Assembly (NCBI RefSeq): GCF_003633615.1
Contig: NZ_RBKU01000001.1
Coordinates: forward strand, 434,001-498,000
Direction of reading: 5' to 3'
Origin: Mucilaginibacter gracilis
GTDB taxonomy: Bacteria; Bacteroidota; Bacteroidia; Sphingobacteriales; Sphingobacteriaceae
Length of the DNA stretch: 64,000 bases
Below the pieces are notes generated by a model. It did not search any database, was not told the origin of the DNA, and saw only the letters and a list, made by a program, of their open reading frames with translations. Shown piece after piece: positions 35,716 through 45,857 of the stretch (positions are counted from its first letter, which is position 1; each line of letters starts with the position of its first letter). Both the position numbers and the translations under genes were made by a program.

Positions 35716-38409
35716 ATGCTTCCCCTAGTTAATACCCTTTCTAATTTTGAAGCCATTTTTATGGCATTACCGTCTATAGTATTCCAACTAAAAGTTGTTA
35801 AAAATAACATCTCTTTCTTGTTAATAAACCAGGCTGTTGAAACTGAGTTAGAATTAAAACCTATTTCTATTTTAGAAAACCCATCTTGTTTTTTTAACCT
35901 TTTATCAGAATCCGACCAGGATAATTTTCGCACATCCATTATAAATTCATCCCGCACGTTAACAAATTGGCAATGGGAGGGCTGCTTTAACTTGCCGAAC
36001 GGAAAAAAAATGTGGCTACAGGGTGTAGCTACACACAACCAGGTAAACGGCGATGCCACCATTTTTAACGGCATTTTACATAATGTTACCACTTACAAGT
36101 ACGCAGATGAAATGCTTGCCGAGACAGGCAAACTCACCAAAACAGGTGCCTGGGAGCTCGACTTAGCTACGATGACCCCCTATTGGTCCGAAGAGGTGTA
36201 CAAAATCCATGAGCTTGATCCGGCTATTAGGCCCGATCTGGAAAATGCCTTGTCATTTTATCTGCCCGAAGGTAGAGAAATTATAAAAGAAGCTATTGCA
36301 AAATCAATGTCAACCGGCGAACCCTGGGATTTTGAATTGCCTTTTATTACCGCAAAGGGAAAAGCGATATGGGTGCGTTCGTCCGGAAAAGCTAAGTTTA
36401 AAAACGGAACGACAACAAAATTATACGGCGTTTTTCAGGATATTACCGATAGAAAATTAGCTGAGGAAAACCTGCGTGTAATATTTGAATTTTCGCCCGA
36501 TGCACACCTGTTAGTAGGCGCCAAAGGTATATTAGATTGTAATAACGCCGCTGTTAATCTTTATGGTTGCCAAAGTAAAGAAGAACTTCTTTCTTTTCAT
36601 CCGGCCATCTTTTCACCTGACTGTCAGCCAGATGGGATATATTCTGACGTCAAAGCCAAAGAGATGGACAGAGTGGCGTATGAAAAGGGATTTCACCAGT
36701 TTGAATGGCAACATAAGCGCCTTAATGGTGAATTGTTTTTTGTACTGGTAACCCTAAGCCTTGTAAAAATAAACCATGAGCAAGTACTGTTAGCCGTTTT
36801 GCACGAAATTACTGCACAAAAGAAGGCCGAAGAAATGATACGGCGCAACGAGGCTATGCTATCCGAAACACAGGAACTTACACACAGCGGCAGTTGGGAA
36901 TCCGACCTCGTTACAGGTAAAAACTACTGGTCGGCTGAGGCATTTCGCATTTTTGGGATCGAACCGGAAACGGATGGCCCATCAACAGAAACTTTTGGCA
37001 AAATGATACACCCCGACGATAAGGAGCTGTACATTAACGAAGTTAAACAGTTAATTACTACAGCCCAGGTTTCGAACTTTGACCTCCGAATTGTTTTGCC
37101 CAATGGTACCATGAAAGTTATTAACGCCATTGGCAAGCCTTACTTAAACGAAAAGGGCGAGGTAACAAAAATATATGGTGCTATTGTAGATATTACCGGC
37201 CGTAAAAACGCCGAACAAGAGCTGATAAAAGCCAAGGAACAGGCCGAGCAGGCTACCCTTGCAAAATCGCAGTTTTTGTCGACAATGAGCCACGAGATCA
37301 GAACGCCTATGAACGCCGTGATAGGCTTTACTAATTTACTTCTGCAAAAAAACCCAAGCCCCGAACAACTGGAATACCTCAACGTTTTGAAATTTTCGGG
37401 AGATAACCTGTTGGTATTAATTAACGATATTTTGGATTTCAGCAAAATTGAGGAAGGTAAGATTGAATTTGAAATGGCAGATTTTAGCGTTGAAGATTTG
37501 GTTAACAACGTTAGGCAGGCCTTACTGCACCGCGCCAACGAAAAAGGCTTAAAACTAAAGCTGATAATTGATAAAGATGTTGCAGACGCTGTAGTTGGCG
37601 ACCAGGTACGGTTAGGGCAAATATTAACAAACCTCATCAATAATGCCATCAAATTTACATCTAAAGGCAAAGTAACTATCTCGGCAGTTTTAGAAAGCAG
37701 AGACCACCAAAACACTGTTATTGACTTTGAAATTGCTGATACCGGTATAGGGATTGCCAAAGATAAAATTACCTCAGTATTTGAAAGATTTACGCAAGCC
37801 AGTTCGGATACAACCCGCAAGTTTGGCGGAACAGGCCTTGGCCTTGCCATCACAAAAAAATTAATTGAATTGCAGGGCGGGAGTATCCATGTAGAAAGCG
37901 AACCTGGTGTAGGTTCTGCTTTTAAATTTCGATTAACATTTAAAAACGGCTCTAACGATCTCATCAAAAACAAACCCCGCCTTGTACAACCGGTAAGCCG
38001 CAGCTTAAAAGGAGTTAAAGTACTAATGGCCGAGGATAATGAGATAAACGTGATGCTGATAAAGCAATTTATGAAATTATGGGAAATAGAATATGATATA
38101 GTTTCTAACGGACTGGAAGCAATAGCTAAGGTGCAGGCAAATGATTATGATATGATATTTATGGATTTACAAATGCCAGAGATGGATGGTTACGAGGCAG
38201 CATCGGCCATTAGAAATTTAGACGGCGAAAAATTTAAACTCATTCCTATTATTGCATTAACAGCTTCGGCTATGTTAGATATTAAAGATAAAGCCTTTGA
38301 GGCCGGCATGAACGATTACATCAGCAAGCCGTTTAACCCCGACGATTTACATCAAAAAATTGAAAATTATAGTGCTGCCCAACTGCATGGAAAGCGAGAA
38401 GCGTACTAA
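35716..38409 (+). CDS. Hybrid PAS sensor histidine kinase with C-terminal receiver
   Basis: This 897-residue protein has no membrane segment. Successive PAS/PAC sensor modules fill residues about 20-500; the linkers YGVFQDITDRKLAEENL, EITAQKKAEEMI and YGAIVDITGRKNAEQEL mark their ends. A helix leads to the kinase core with His526 in MSHEIRTPMNAVIGF and ATP-binding boxes (NLINNAIKFTS, GTGLGLAITKKL). The receiver at about 770-890 has Asp817 in IFMDLQMPEMDGYEAA. It is probably a cytosolic redox, light or ligand sensor that ends in an internal phosphorelay. The next gene, an LruC lipoprotein, lies 157 bases downstream on the same strand. Confidence 0.95.
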   Translation: MLPLVNTLSNFEAIFMALPSIVFQLKVVKNNISFLLINQAVETELELKPISILENPSCFFNLLSESDQDNFRTSIINSSRTLTNWQWEGCFNLPNGKKMWLQGVATHNQVNGDATIFNGILHNVTTYKYADEMLAETGKLTKTGAWELDLATMTPYWSEEVYKIHELDPAIRPDLENALSFYLPEGREIIKEAIAKSMSTGEPWDFELPFITAKGKAIWVRSSGKAKFKNGTTTKLYGVFQDITDRKLAEENLRVIFEFSPDAHLLVGAKGILDCNNAAVNLYGCQSKEELLSFHPAIFSPDCQPDGIYSDVKAKEMDRVAYEKGFHQFEWQHKRLNGELFFVLVTLSLVKINHEQVLLAVLHEITAQKKAEEMIRRNEAMLSETQELTHSGSWESDLVTGKNYWSAEAFRIFGIEPETDGPSTETFGKMIHPDDKELYINEVKQLITTAQVSNFDLRIVLPNGTMKVINAIGKPYLNEKGEVTKIYGAIVDITGRKNAEQELIKAKEQAEQATLAKSQFLSTMSHEIRTPMNAVIGFTNLLLQKNPSPEQLEYLNVLKFSGDNLLVLINDILDFSKIEEGKIEFEMADFSVEDLVNNVRQALLHRANEKGLKLKLIIDKDVADAVVGDQVRLGQILTNLINNAIKFTSKGKVTISAVLESRDHQNTVIDFEIADTGIGIAKDKITSVFERFTQASSDTTRKFGGTGLGLAITKKLIELQGGSIHVESEPGVGSAFKFRLTFKNGSNDLIKNKPRLVQPVSRSLKGVKVLMAEDNEINVMLIKQFMKLWEIEYDIVSNGLEAIAKVQANDYDMIFMDLQMPEMDGYEAASAIRNLDGEKFKLIPIIALTASAMLDIKDKAFEAGMNDYISKPFNPDDLHQKIENYSAAQLHGKREAY

Positions 38410-38566
38410 ACTATTCGGCTTTTCCCGTTTGTGGAAAATAATTCCCATATCGGGAATAATAATAAAGCAATATGCTAATTTTAAGCTGCAAATACGGTTT
38501 TTACGTTTTGGCCCACAGTTTGCATATATAACTTTAAAAAAAATAGAAAACCTAACTAAATTATAT

Positions 38567-40663
38567 ATGAAACGATTAATACCCGGCCTGTTTTTAATTA
38601 GCCTTGCCACCTTAACAGCCTGCAAAAAAAGTTCAGTTGATTCGGGCACAGACCCAAATAGCCCTACGCCCACAACTACTTTTAGCGGCTTTAATTTTAA
38701 CACTGCTAAAAACATCAGTCTAAACCTGTCGCTTAAAGCATCTAACGGCGACGCTTTGCGTGGCGTAGTGGTAAGTGTTTACGACCCTGCAAATACCAAT
38801 GCCGATGCAGCCATATTTAAAGGTGTAACAGATGCCAGTGGCAACCTTAACGCTGTAATAAGCGTACCAACATCATTTACCAAATTAATTATTGATCCAT
38901 CTTACCTTGGTTTATTACATTACGCCCAGGCAACCATCAATAACAATGCAATAAATGCCACCATTGGCGGGGCAGCAGGCTATAGCGGCGATGTAGTGCC
39001 CGAAGCTATTATTATACCATCTAACTCGGGCAACTCGGGTCTTACATTATTATCATCTTCTATAGTATTTGCTTACCCCCTACCCTATACATCTACTGCG
39101 GATGCCGTTGTAAATACAGCCCAATACCCAACAAGCTATGGTATCCCTAATTATCTCGAACCAACATCTGATGTTATCGACGCTTCATTACTATCTTACG
39201 TAAACGCATCGCTGCCAGAGTCAAAACCATTAACAACTACCCACCCAGACTACCTGGCTAGCACGGCCGTTTCAACTATCAATGTTACCGCAAAGGCCGA
39301 CGTATGGGTAACCTTTGTTGCCGAAGGCGCAGGCAACCTAAACAGTTTTGCCTTTTATACTTACACAACCGGCAACCCACCAACTACCGAAGCCGACATA
39401 AAAAAAGCAACCATTATTTTTCCTAATGCTTCGGGCTTAGGCTCGGGCGGTGGTTTAAAAGCCGGTAACAAAGTAAAATTAGGCACATTTGATGCAGGTA
39501 CATCTATTGGTTTTATACTAATTGGTAGCGGCTGGACGGGTGCAGGCATCAATACAAATGCTACTAAATTTTATTCGGACAATGCTTTAAACCCCGAAAC
39601 AACAGCCTCTTTAAAGAAACACTCGGTAGTACTTTATGACGACGTTCATAAACTAACATTGATTGCTTTTGAAGATATAAACAGGCAAGCTGCAAGCTGT
39701 GATAACGATTTTAACGATGTTGTTTTCTATGCTACATCAAACCCGGTTACGGCTATCTCAAATGTAGGTGTATCGGCTATCGATAAAGCACAGGATACCG
39801 ATGGCGACGGCGTAATTGATGCACTTGATGCATTCCCTAACGATCCTACCCGCGCTTACATCAGCTATTTCCCATCACAAACAGGTTATGCTTCATTAGC
39901 GTTTGAAGATAACTGGCCAATAAAAGGCGATTATGATATGAATGATTTGGTTGTTAAATACCGCTACACTTTTGTAACTAACGCACAAAATAAAGTAGTT
40001 ACCATGCAAGGCGACTATATTGTTGCAGCCGCAGGTGCAGCTTACAAAAATGGGTTTGGTGTACAGTTACCTATTGCAGCATCGGCAGTAAAATCTGTAA
40101 CCGGGCAGTTATCTAAAGATAATTACATTAAGTTTGCCTCCAACGGCGTAGAAGCGGGCCAAAGCAAAGCAGTAATTATTCCGTTTGATAATTCAGACAT
40201 ACTTGCTTCTAACCCCGGAGGTGCTTATTATGTAAATACATTAAACGCAAATAGCAAAGTGGTTAGCAGTACGGCAAGCGTTTTAGTTACATTAACTAAT
40301 CCAATTGACCAAACAAGTTTAACAGCATCGTTATTAAATCCATTTTTAATTAGCAACGAAAGACGCGGATACGAAATTCACTTACCTGGCTACGCACCTA
40401 CCGACCTGGTAGACTCTAAATTATTTGGAACACAGGATGATTCTTCAGTACCTGCGTCGGGCAAATACTATTTATCGAAAGAAAGCTTACCTTGGGCTAT
40501 CAGCTTTAACGATCAATTTATTTACCCGCTAGAAACCGTTAAAATAACCGATGCTTACCCTCATTTTGCAGCCTGGGCAAGCTCGGGAGGTTCATCATTT
40601 ACAGATTGGTATAGCAACACAGCTTCCGGTTACCGCGTAACAGGCAACCTGTACCTGAAATAA
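38567..40663 (+). CDS. LruC-domain surface lipoprotein with calcium-type repeats
   Basis: This 698-residue protein starts at the ATG at 38567; a longer frame from 38360 overlaps the kinase gene and puts 69 unlikely residues before a textbook lipoprotein signal (ISLATLTAC, Cys19). The N-terminal part has a beta-sandwich (SLKASNGDALRGVVVSVYDP). The mid region has the DUF4114-like LIAFEDINRQAASCDNDFND and a DTDGDGVIDALDAFPNDPTR calcium-loop segment. The C-terminal LruC domain begins with LAFEDNWPIKGDYDMNDLVV. LruC proteins occur in Bacteroidota and Leptospira with unknown role; surface exposure is inferred. A strong terminator follows. Confidence 0.85.
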   Translation: MKRLIPGLFLISLATLTACKKSSVDSGTDPNSPTPTTTFSGFNFNTAKNISLNLSLKASNGDALRGVVVSVYDPANTNADAAIFKGVTDASGNLNAVISVPTSFTKLIIDPSYLGLLHYAQATINNNAINATIGGAAGYSGDVVPEAIIIPSNSGNSGLTLLSSSIVFAYPLPYTSTADAVVNTAQYPTSYGIPNYLEPTSDVIDASLLSYVNASLPESKPLTTTHPDYLASTAVSTINVTAKADVWVTFVAEGAGNLNSFAFYTYTTGNPPTTEADIKKATIIFPNASGLGSGGGLKAGNKVKLGTFDAGTSIGFILIGSGWTGAGINTNATKFYSDNALNPETTASLKKHSVVLYDDVHKLTLIAFEDINRQAASCDNDFNDVVFYATSNPVTAISNVGVSAIDKAQDTDGDGVIDALDAFPNDPTRAYISYFPSQTGYASLAFEDNWPIKGDYDMNDLVVKYRYTFVTNAQNKVVTMQGDYIVAAAGAAYKNGFGVQLPIAASAVKSVTGQLSKDNYIKFASNGVEAGQSKAVIIPFDNSDILASNPGGAYYVNTLNANSKVVSSTASVLVTLTNPIDQTSLTASLLNPFLISNERRGYEIHLPGYAPTDLVDSKLFGTQDDSSVPASGKYYLSKESLPWAISFNDQFIYPLETVKITDAYPHFAAWASSGGSSFTDWYSNTASGYRVTGNLYLK

Positions 40664-40674
40664 ATTAATAAAAG

Positions 40675-40730
40675 CCGCTAAACAAAAACTGCTCAAAACC
40701 TATAAGTTTTGGGCAGTTTTTGTTTAGCGG
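40675..40730 (+). terminator. Long terminator hairpin after the LruC gene
   Basis: The arms 40675-40699 and 40706-40730 form a 25-bp stem with a single G-T pair and a 6-base loop (CTATAA). The T-rich part (GCAGTTTTTGTTTAG) lies inside the right arm. Its symmetry means it could act in both directions. It starts 12 bases after the stop codon. Confidence 0.9.
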
Positions 40731-41185
40731 TATATTAGCGGGTGCTCAATATAGTTTAGTTGCCTGCCCAAAAATCAATATCATTTAAATTACACGGCCT
40801 GATAAATTTATAAAAAAGCCTTGCTGCTTTGAATAATATGCAGGGCACAAACATATCGTTAGCCGCATATCTCTTCGGCATTCTTTCGGTTAAGCTCAGC
40901 AAATCAACAATTTTTGCATAGGCGCACCGCAGCGGCGCGGTGCAAATAATTTAGCAAGCATTTAAAACTCACCTAATAATTTATCGTTTTAGCATTATTT
41001 GGCGCAAAAGCATTCAATTGCCAGCTTTTTGTTAGTTTAGGGTGTAAACAAATTTTGTTTTTCTCAATCCTACTCATACTAAAAATTGTTAGTAACATTG
41101 TGTCGGGGTTAAACATTCAGCGTCCCTTTTGATTCATTTATCAACGCGGAATTCACATACAATTTAAATGATTTAAACCTGAACA
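40731..41185. other. 455-base spacer without a gene; contains a G+C-rich stem-loop
   Basis: No open frame of coding character is seen. The one distinct object is the stem GCACCGC-AGCGGC-GCGGTGC at 40924-40943, a 7-bp G+C-rich hairpin in A+T-rich surroundings, without a T-run. No consensus promoter for the downstream kinase was found. Confidence 0.6.
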
Positions 41186-42427
41186 ATGGAAAATAACAAG
41201 GTTTTGGTGCATGCGCCGGCAAAGTGCGGTACAATATGTTATCCAAAAGGCGTTTCGCACCAATTGGCCAACGAAAGCCTGTTAAGCCAGATAAAGATTT
41301 TTTTTACCAAGCTGTTTGATACTGCCGATTGGCCAGCCAGATGGCACTGCGGAAATTGGGCCAACTTCCACGGCTGGTTATATATCATTTCGGATGCTGC
41401 AATCTGGATAGCTTATTTTGCTATTCCTATTTTGCTATTCCGCATCATCAGCAAACGAAAAGATATCCCGTTTCCAAAAATCCTGTGGCTTTTTATCGCC
41501 TTTATACTGCTATGCGGTTCCACTCATTTATTAGATGCCATTATTTTTTGGTGGCCGGCTTACCGGCTAAATGCATTAATAAAATTCATGACGGCCATTG
41601 TGTCGCTATTCACTGTGTATGCCCTATATAAATTATTACCGATGATTTATCGCTTGCGCACGCTTGATGAATTGGAAGCAGAAATAATAGAGCGAAAAAA
41701 AGCCGAAGAGGAAGTTAGGCTCCAGCAGGTATCAATAAGGGCTACCGAAGAATTGATGGCCAAAAAAGACGAATTTATGAGTATTGCCAGCCACGAACTA
41801 AAAACGCCTATTACCACCGTTAAGGCATCGTTGCAGGTGCTGGAAAAAATGGTTGCCAAAAACGAAAACCTGGCCGACATTGCTCCTTTTGTGCACCGCT
41901 CATCCAAACAGATTAACAAATTAACAAGCCTAATTGACGAATTATTAGACGTAACAAAAATACACGCCGGAAAACTTGAGCTTAAAAAGAATGAATTTAA
42001 CTTAATGGAAATGGTGATTGAATGTGTTGACCAATGCCGCTCGGCAGATGAAAAACACCTGGTAGACATACGTGGCGATGAATCATTGACGCTTTTCGCC
42101 GATCATGAACGCATTGACCAGGTTTTGTGCAATTTTTTAACCAACGCATTCAAATACTCCCCCGCAAACAGCCAGGTTGAAGTTCATTTTGAACGTTTAG
42201 CCAACGGCCGCATCAGGTTAAGCGTTTCGGACCAGGGGATTGGTATACCGGAAGACAATATTAGCCATGTTTTTAACCGTTTCTTCAGAGTAGCGAATAC
42301 CTCGCAAAATTATTCGGGAATAGGGCTTGGCCTATATATATCTTCACAAATTATTAAAGCTCATAACGGCGAAATAGGCGTTATAAACAACCCTTTAAAC
42401 GGTGTAACTTTTTGGTTTATCATATAG
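41186..42427 (+). CDS. Histidine kinase with an ethylene-receptor-like membrane sensor
   Basis: This 413-residue protein has an N-terminal domain (about 60-155) of three membrane helices matching the ethylene-binding domain of ETR1: IISDAAIWIAYFAIP, then FILLCGSTHLLD and TAIVS. The residues Asp70, Tyr77, Ile80, Pro81, Cys110 and His114 fall at exactly the spacing of Asp25, Tyr32, Ile35, Pro36, Cys65 and His69 of the plant receptor, where Cys and His hold the copper ion. There is no GAF domain; a coiled linker (about 158-195) leads to His203 (IASHELKTPITTVKASLQVL) and the ATP-binding domain (NFLTNAFKYS, GIGLGLYISS). No receiver is attached and no regulator is adjacent. Confidence 0.92.
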   Translation: MENNKVLVHAPAKCGTICYPKGVSHQLANESLLSQIKIFFTKLFDTADWPARWHCGNWANFHGWLYIISDAAIWIAYFAIPILLFRIISKRKDIPFPKILWLFIAFILLCGSTHLLDAIIFWWPAYRLNALIKFMTAIVSLFTVYALYKLLPMIYRLRTLDELEAEIIERKKAEEEVRLQQVSIRATEELMAKKDEFMSIASHELKTPITTVKASLQVLEKMVAKNENLADIAPFVHRSSKQINKLTSLIDELLDVTKIHAGKLELKKNEFNLMEMVIECVDQCRSADEKHLVDIRGDESLTLFADHERIDQVLCNFLTNAFKYSPANSQVEVHFERLANGRIRLSVSDQGIGIPEDNISHVFNRFFRVANTSQNYSGIGLGLYISSQIIKAHNGEIGVINNPLNGVTFWFII

Positions 42428-42529
42428 TTTCAGCCATCCAATAGCCATCTGCCGTAAGCATTTCACTCAGCAAAATGGGTATGCCTCGCATTGGGTTTCG
42501 TTTAGCCGATTATATATATTTTTATCGCT

Positions 42530-45500
42530 TTAATGTATCAATAATAGTGTATACGTAAATTTTGCGGGGGCGGCGTAAACTGTATATTGGGGCATTGGCT
42601 TGGGGCCGCAACTGTTTGAGCCAACACCAAGGGTTTGGTAATTTATACAAAGTACGGTTGCCTTACTTTTTGGCAAATCAATTTTATATTCTGTTGCGGC
42701 CAGTTCCTCGTCGCTAAAAGGCAATGCCGATACCTGTAACAGATGGTTGCTAGCTGCTACTTTAATGCCCGTTCCTGCGTTAATACTCCAAATTTTTGCC
42801 CAACGTACATCTTCGTGATTGCCACATTCCATTGGCTTTTCATAAGGCGTAAGCTGCTGCCAAACCGTACTGTTGTAAATCCCCACATCCGATCCTGTTT
42901 TACGGTCGGGATAGTTTTCAAATGGTCCTCGTCCAAAATAACTAAACCGTTGGTAATCCGCATTCAAAAACAACCTCACACCCATATGCGCAACCGCCAG
43001 TGTAGGTTGGTTACTATCAACCTCATTGTCTACTTTAATTGTTCCGTTGCCGGTAATCGTATAAATTATCTGGTGCTTTATCCAAAAATCCTTTTTACCC
43101 GTGCCGGTTAAAGCAACCTTTACCACTACAGTTGATGGCGACGCCTGGCTGGCCGTTATGTTATTAACAGTCCATTTCAGCTCCTTTAAGCCATAAGCAT
43201 CCCAATCCTTATCGGCCCAAAGGTCATCCTGTTGGTGTGCCGCCCGCCATAAATGCAGCATCGGGCCGCCATTATTCATCAACACCTCGCTATTGTTATT
43301 TTTAATGGCCGATAAAGTACCCAATGTTTTATCAAAAGTTAAAGCGAAGGTGTTACCTCTAACCACAATCACATCTTTATCTTCGTTCAATTTCAAAGCT
43401 GGCTGGGTGGTAGTTTTGGCCATAACAGCCTCTTTTGTTGGCAGTTTCAATTGCTCTGCGGCTTGTTCATAGCCTGCTTTTGCCCACAGCTCATTGTTGG
43501 CTAATGTGAATGATAAGCGCAGGTAATAAACGGCTCCGGGCGTAAACAAATCACTATCATAGGGTATCTTAACATTTTTTTGGCTTAGCGCACCTATGCC
43601 ATTCAGGTTAATATTGCCCGAAGATACTTGTTTGCCATCTTTAGTAATCGTCCATTTACATTTAAATGCTGATAGGTTAATAAACTGGTATTTGTTGCGG
43701 ATACTCACGATGCCTTTTTGCAGGTCGATCCCGCTTACGCTGATCCATTGAAAAACGCGTTTCATTTCGGGGTAATGCGGCTTGGCCGAACGATCAGAAG
43801 CTACAACACCTTTATGGATAAAATAGTGGTCATTCGGAAATTCGCCAAAACCACCGCCAAAGGCCAGTATTGGGTGTTTCGGATCGCGACGGTTCCAAAT
43901 ACCCTGATCTTGAAATTCCCATATCGCACCCCCCAGTATAGAAGGGTATTTATCAAACAGGTCGCCGTATTCTTTAAGCGACCCCATAGAATTGAACATG
44001 GCGTGAGCAAACTCGCACAAGTAAAAAGGCTTAGTTAATTTTTTATCTAAAGCTGCCCTTTCTACCGATGACAGCAAACGTTTTTTAATATTGGCCGAGT
44101 CTGCATAGGCAATAATTGGCGGATACATTTTACTGTCTATATCAGCCGGGTTTTTATCGCCAACACCAAAGCCCTCATAGTGCGTGGGCCGCGTTTGGTC
44201 AATGTTTTTAACAGCATCCAGCGCCGCTAAAAAATTAGCACCGCCAGTGCCACACTCGTTACCTAACGACCAGATGATGATGCTGGGATGATTTTTTAAG
44301 CTTTGCACGTTTGCAACATTACGATCAACCATGGCCGCTTTTATGCGTGGCTCATCATTCAGTTTATTCATCAACCCGTGGCATTCCAGGTTAGCCTCGG
44401 CAACCAGGTAAATACCATATTCGTCGCACAACTCATACCAACGCGGGTCGTCGGAGTAATGGCAGGTGCGGATGTGGTTACAGTTGCCCTGCTTAATAAC
44501 GTCCAGGTCGCGCCGCATTTGGGCTTCGGTAATGGCGTGGCCCACCTCGGGCCAGTTTTCGTGCCGGTTAACGCCTTTTAGTTTAATGGGCACGCCGTTC
44601 ACCATAAATACGCGGCCCTTAATTTCTATTTTACGAAAGCCCGTTTTAGCCGAAATGGTTTCGGTTACCCTATTATCTCGCTTTAGCCTTATAACCGTAG
44701 TGTAAAGGTTGGGTGTTTCGGCAGTCCATTTTAAAGGGTTAGTAATTTTTATCTGGAGGTTTACAGTAGTTTCTTGTCCGGCAGCCAATGCAGGGACAGT
44801 TGTTATGCCCGATGCAATAATTTTAACACCATCGTGAACCGTTACTAAAGCTTTTTGCGATGCCTTTGCCTTATCACCATAGTTTTTTATTTTAACAGAT
44901 ACCTCCTCAACAGCATTGCGGTAAAGCGCATCTAAATCGGTTTTAATAAAAAAATCGCTGATATGCTCTTCGGGTGCTTGCCACAAAGTTACATTGCGAA
45001 AAATACCGTGCAGGCGCCACATATCCTGATCTTCCAGGTAACTGCCCGATGTATACTGATACACTTCGGCGGCAACCGTATTTTTGCCGGGTTTTACAAA
45101 AGCAGTAATATCAAATTCGGCTGCGTTGCGGCTGTTAACGCTATAGCCCACTTTTTTACCGTTTATCCACAAAAAAAATCCGGCATCTACACCGTCAAAA
45201 GTAATAAATGTCCGTCCGCCTTGCCAGGTAACAGGCAGGTCAAAATCACGGCGGTAACTCCCAACCGGGTTACGCTCTTTAAAAGCCGTATATTTGGGGG
45301 GCGGCGTACTCATTACGCGCGGAAAATCTTTTTGGAACGTGTAGCCTATGTTGCGGTAAAATGGCGTGCCATAGCCCTTAATTTCCCAGTTTGAGGGCAC
45401 AGCAATATCTTTCCATCCCGATACATCGTAATCCAATTTATAAAAATCTACCGGGCGGTCTATCGGCCAGGCTACCCAGTTGAATTTCCAATTGCCATTT

Positions 45501-45766
45501 AAACTGCGCGACAAGGTTGAAGCATGCCTGTTACCTTTCAACGCCTCTTGCAGGTTGGCGTAAGGCATTAAAACCGCATGCGCAGGTTGCTTGTTAATGC
45601 CCAAACATTCGGGGTTCTCAATTTCGGGCGGCGCATCTTTACGGTAATTGGTGTCTGCCGTTAGCTTTAATACCGGCGTTGCACCGGCAATACCCACAAT
45701 TAAAAATGAGCAGGCAAACCATAGCGACAGCCTTGCAAAAATGGGTTTACGAATGATAGGCATCAT
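42530..45766 (-). CDS. Secreted GH2 glycosidase of the LacZ-type beta-galactosidase group
   Basis: This 1078-residue protein has an N-terminal signal segment (about 1-30; LSLWFACSFLIVGIAGA). The GH2 order is complete: sugar-binding sandwich (about 50-260), Ig-like domain, TIM barrel with acid/base Glu504 (SLGNECGTG) and nucleophile Glu585 (FYLCEFAHAM), and the long C-terminal lid domain of LacZ-like enzymes (about 790-1078). Beta-galactosidase is the likeliest activity, but related barrels act on other beta-linked sugars. It is the last gene of the PUL, 91 bases after the GH92 gene, and probably periplasmic. Confidence 0.93.
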   Translation of the reverse strand: MMPIIRKPIFARLSLWFACSFLIVGIAGATPVLKLTADTNYRKDAPPEIENPECLGINKQPAHAVLMPYANLQEALKGNRHASTLSRSLNGNWKFNWVAWPIDRPVDFYKLDYDVSGWKDIAVPSNWEIKGYGTPFYRNIGYTFQKDFPRVMSTPPPKYTAFKERNPVGSYRRDFDLPVTWQGGRTFITFDGVDAGFFLWINGKKVGYSVNSRNAAEFDITAFVKPGKNTVAAEVYQYTSGSYLEDQDMWRLHGIFRNVTLWQAPEEHISDFFIKTDLDALYRNAVEEVSVKIKNYGDKAKASQKALVTVHDGVKIIASGITTVPALAAGQETTVNLQIKITNPLKWTAETPNLYTTVIRLKRDNRVTETISAKTGFRKIEIKGRVFMVNGVPIKLKGVNRHENWPEVGHAITEAQMRRDLDVIKQGNCNHIRTCHYSDDPRWYELCDEYGIYLVAEANLECHGLMNKLNDEPRIKAAMVDRNVANVQSLKNHPSIIIWSLGNECGTGGANFLAALDAVKNIDQTRPTHYEGFGVGDKNPADIDSKMYPPIIAYADSANIKKRLLSSVERAALDKKLTKPFYLCEFAHAMFNSMGSLKEYGDLFDKYPSILGGAIWEFQDQGIWNRRDPKHPILAFGGGFGEFPNDHYFIHKGVVASDRSAKPHYPEMKRVFQWISVSGIDLQKGIVSIRNKYQFINLSAFKCKWTITKDGKQVSSGNINLNGIGALSQKNVKIPYDSDLFTPGAVYYLRLSFTLANNELWAKAGYEQAAEQLKLPTKEAVMAKTTTQPALKLNEDKDVIVVRGNTFALTFDKTLGTLSAIKNNNSEVLMNNGGPMLHLWRAAHQQDDLWADKDWDAYGLKELKWTVNNITASQASPSTVVVKVALTGTGKKDFWIKHQIIYTITGNGTIKVDNEVDSNQPTLAVAHMGVRLFLNADYQRFSYFGRGPFENYPDRKTGSDVGIYNSTVWQQLTPYEKPMECGNHEDVRWAKIWSINAGTGIKVAASNHLLQVSALPFSDEELAATEYKIDLPKSKATVLCINYQTLGVGSNSCGPKPMPQYTVYAAPAKFTYTLLLIH

Positions 45767-45857
45767 AGTATTTGAAGATTAACAACTTGTAAAAGTAACA
45801 TGGCTTTATGGTTTTTATGCACCTTCCCCGTTAATTTTTGTTATCCAGTTTCTTTTA

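Noticed and set aside
37140..37973. A 277-codon minus-strand frame inside the hybrid kinase gene
   Set aside because: It is a mirror frame of the kinase core; the plus strand encodes unmistakable kinase motifs.
38360..38566. An N-terminal extension of the LruC lipoprotein
   Set aside because: The extra 69 residues overlap the kinase gene, and a textbook lipoprotein signal begins only at 38567.
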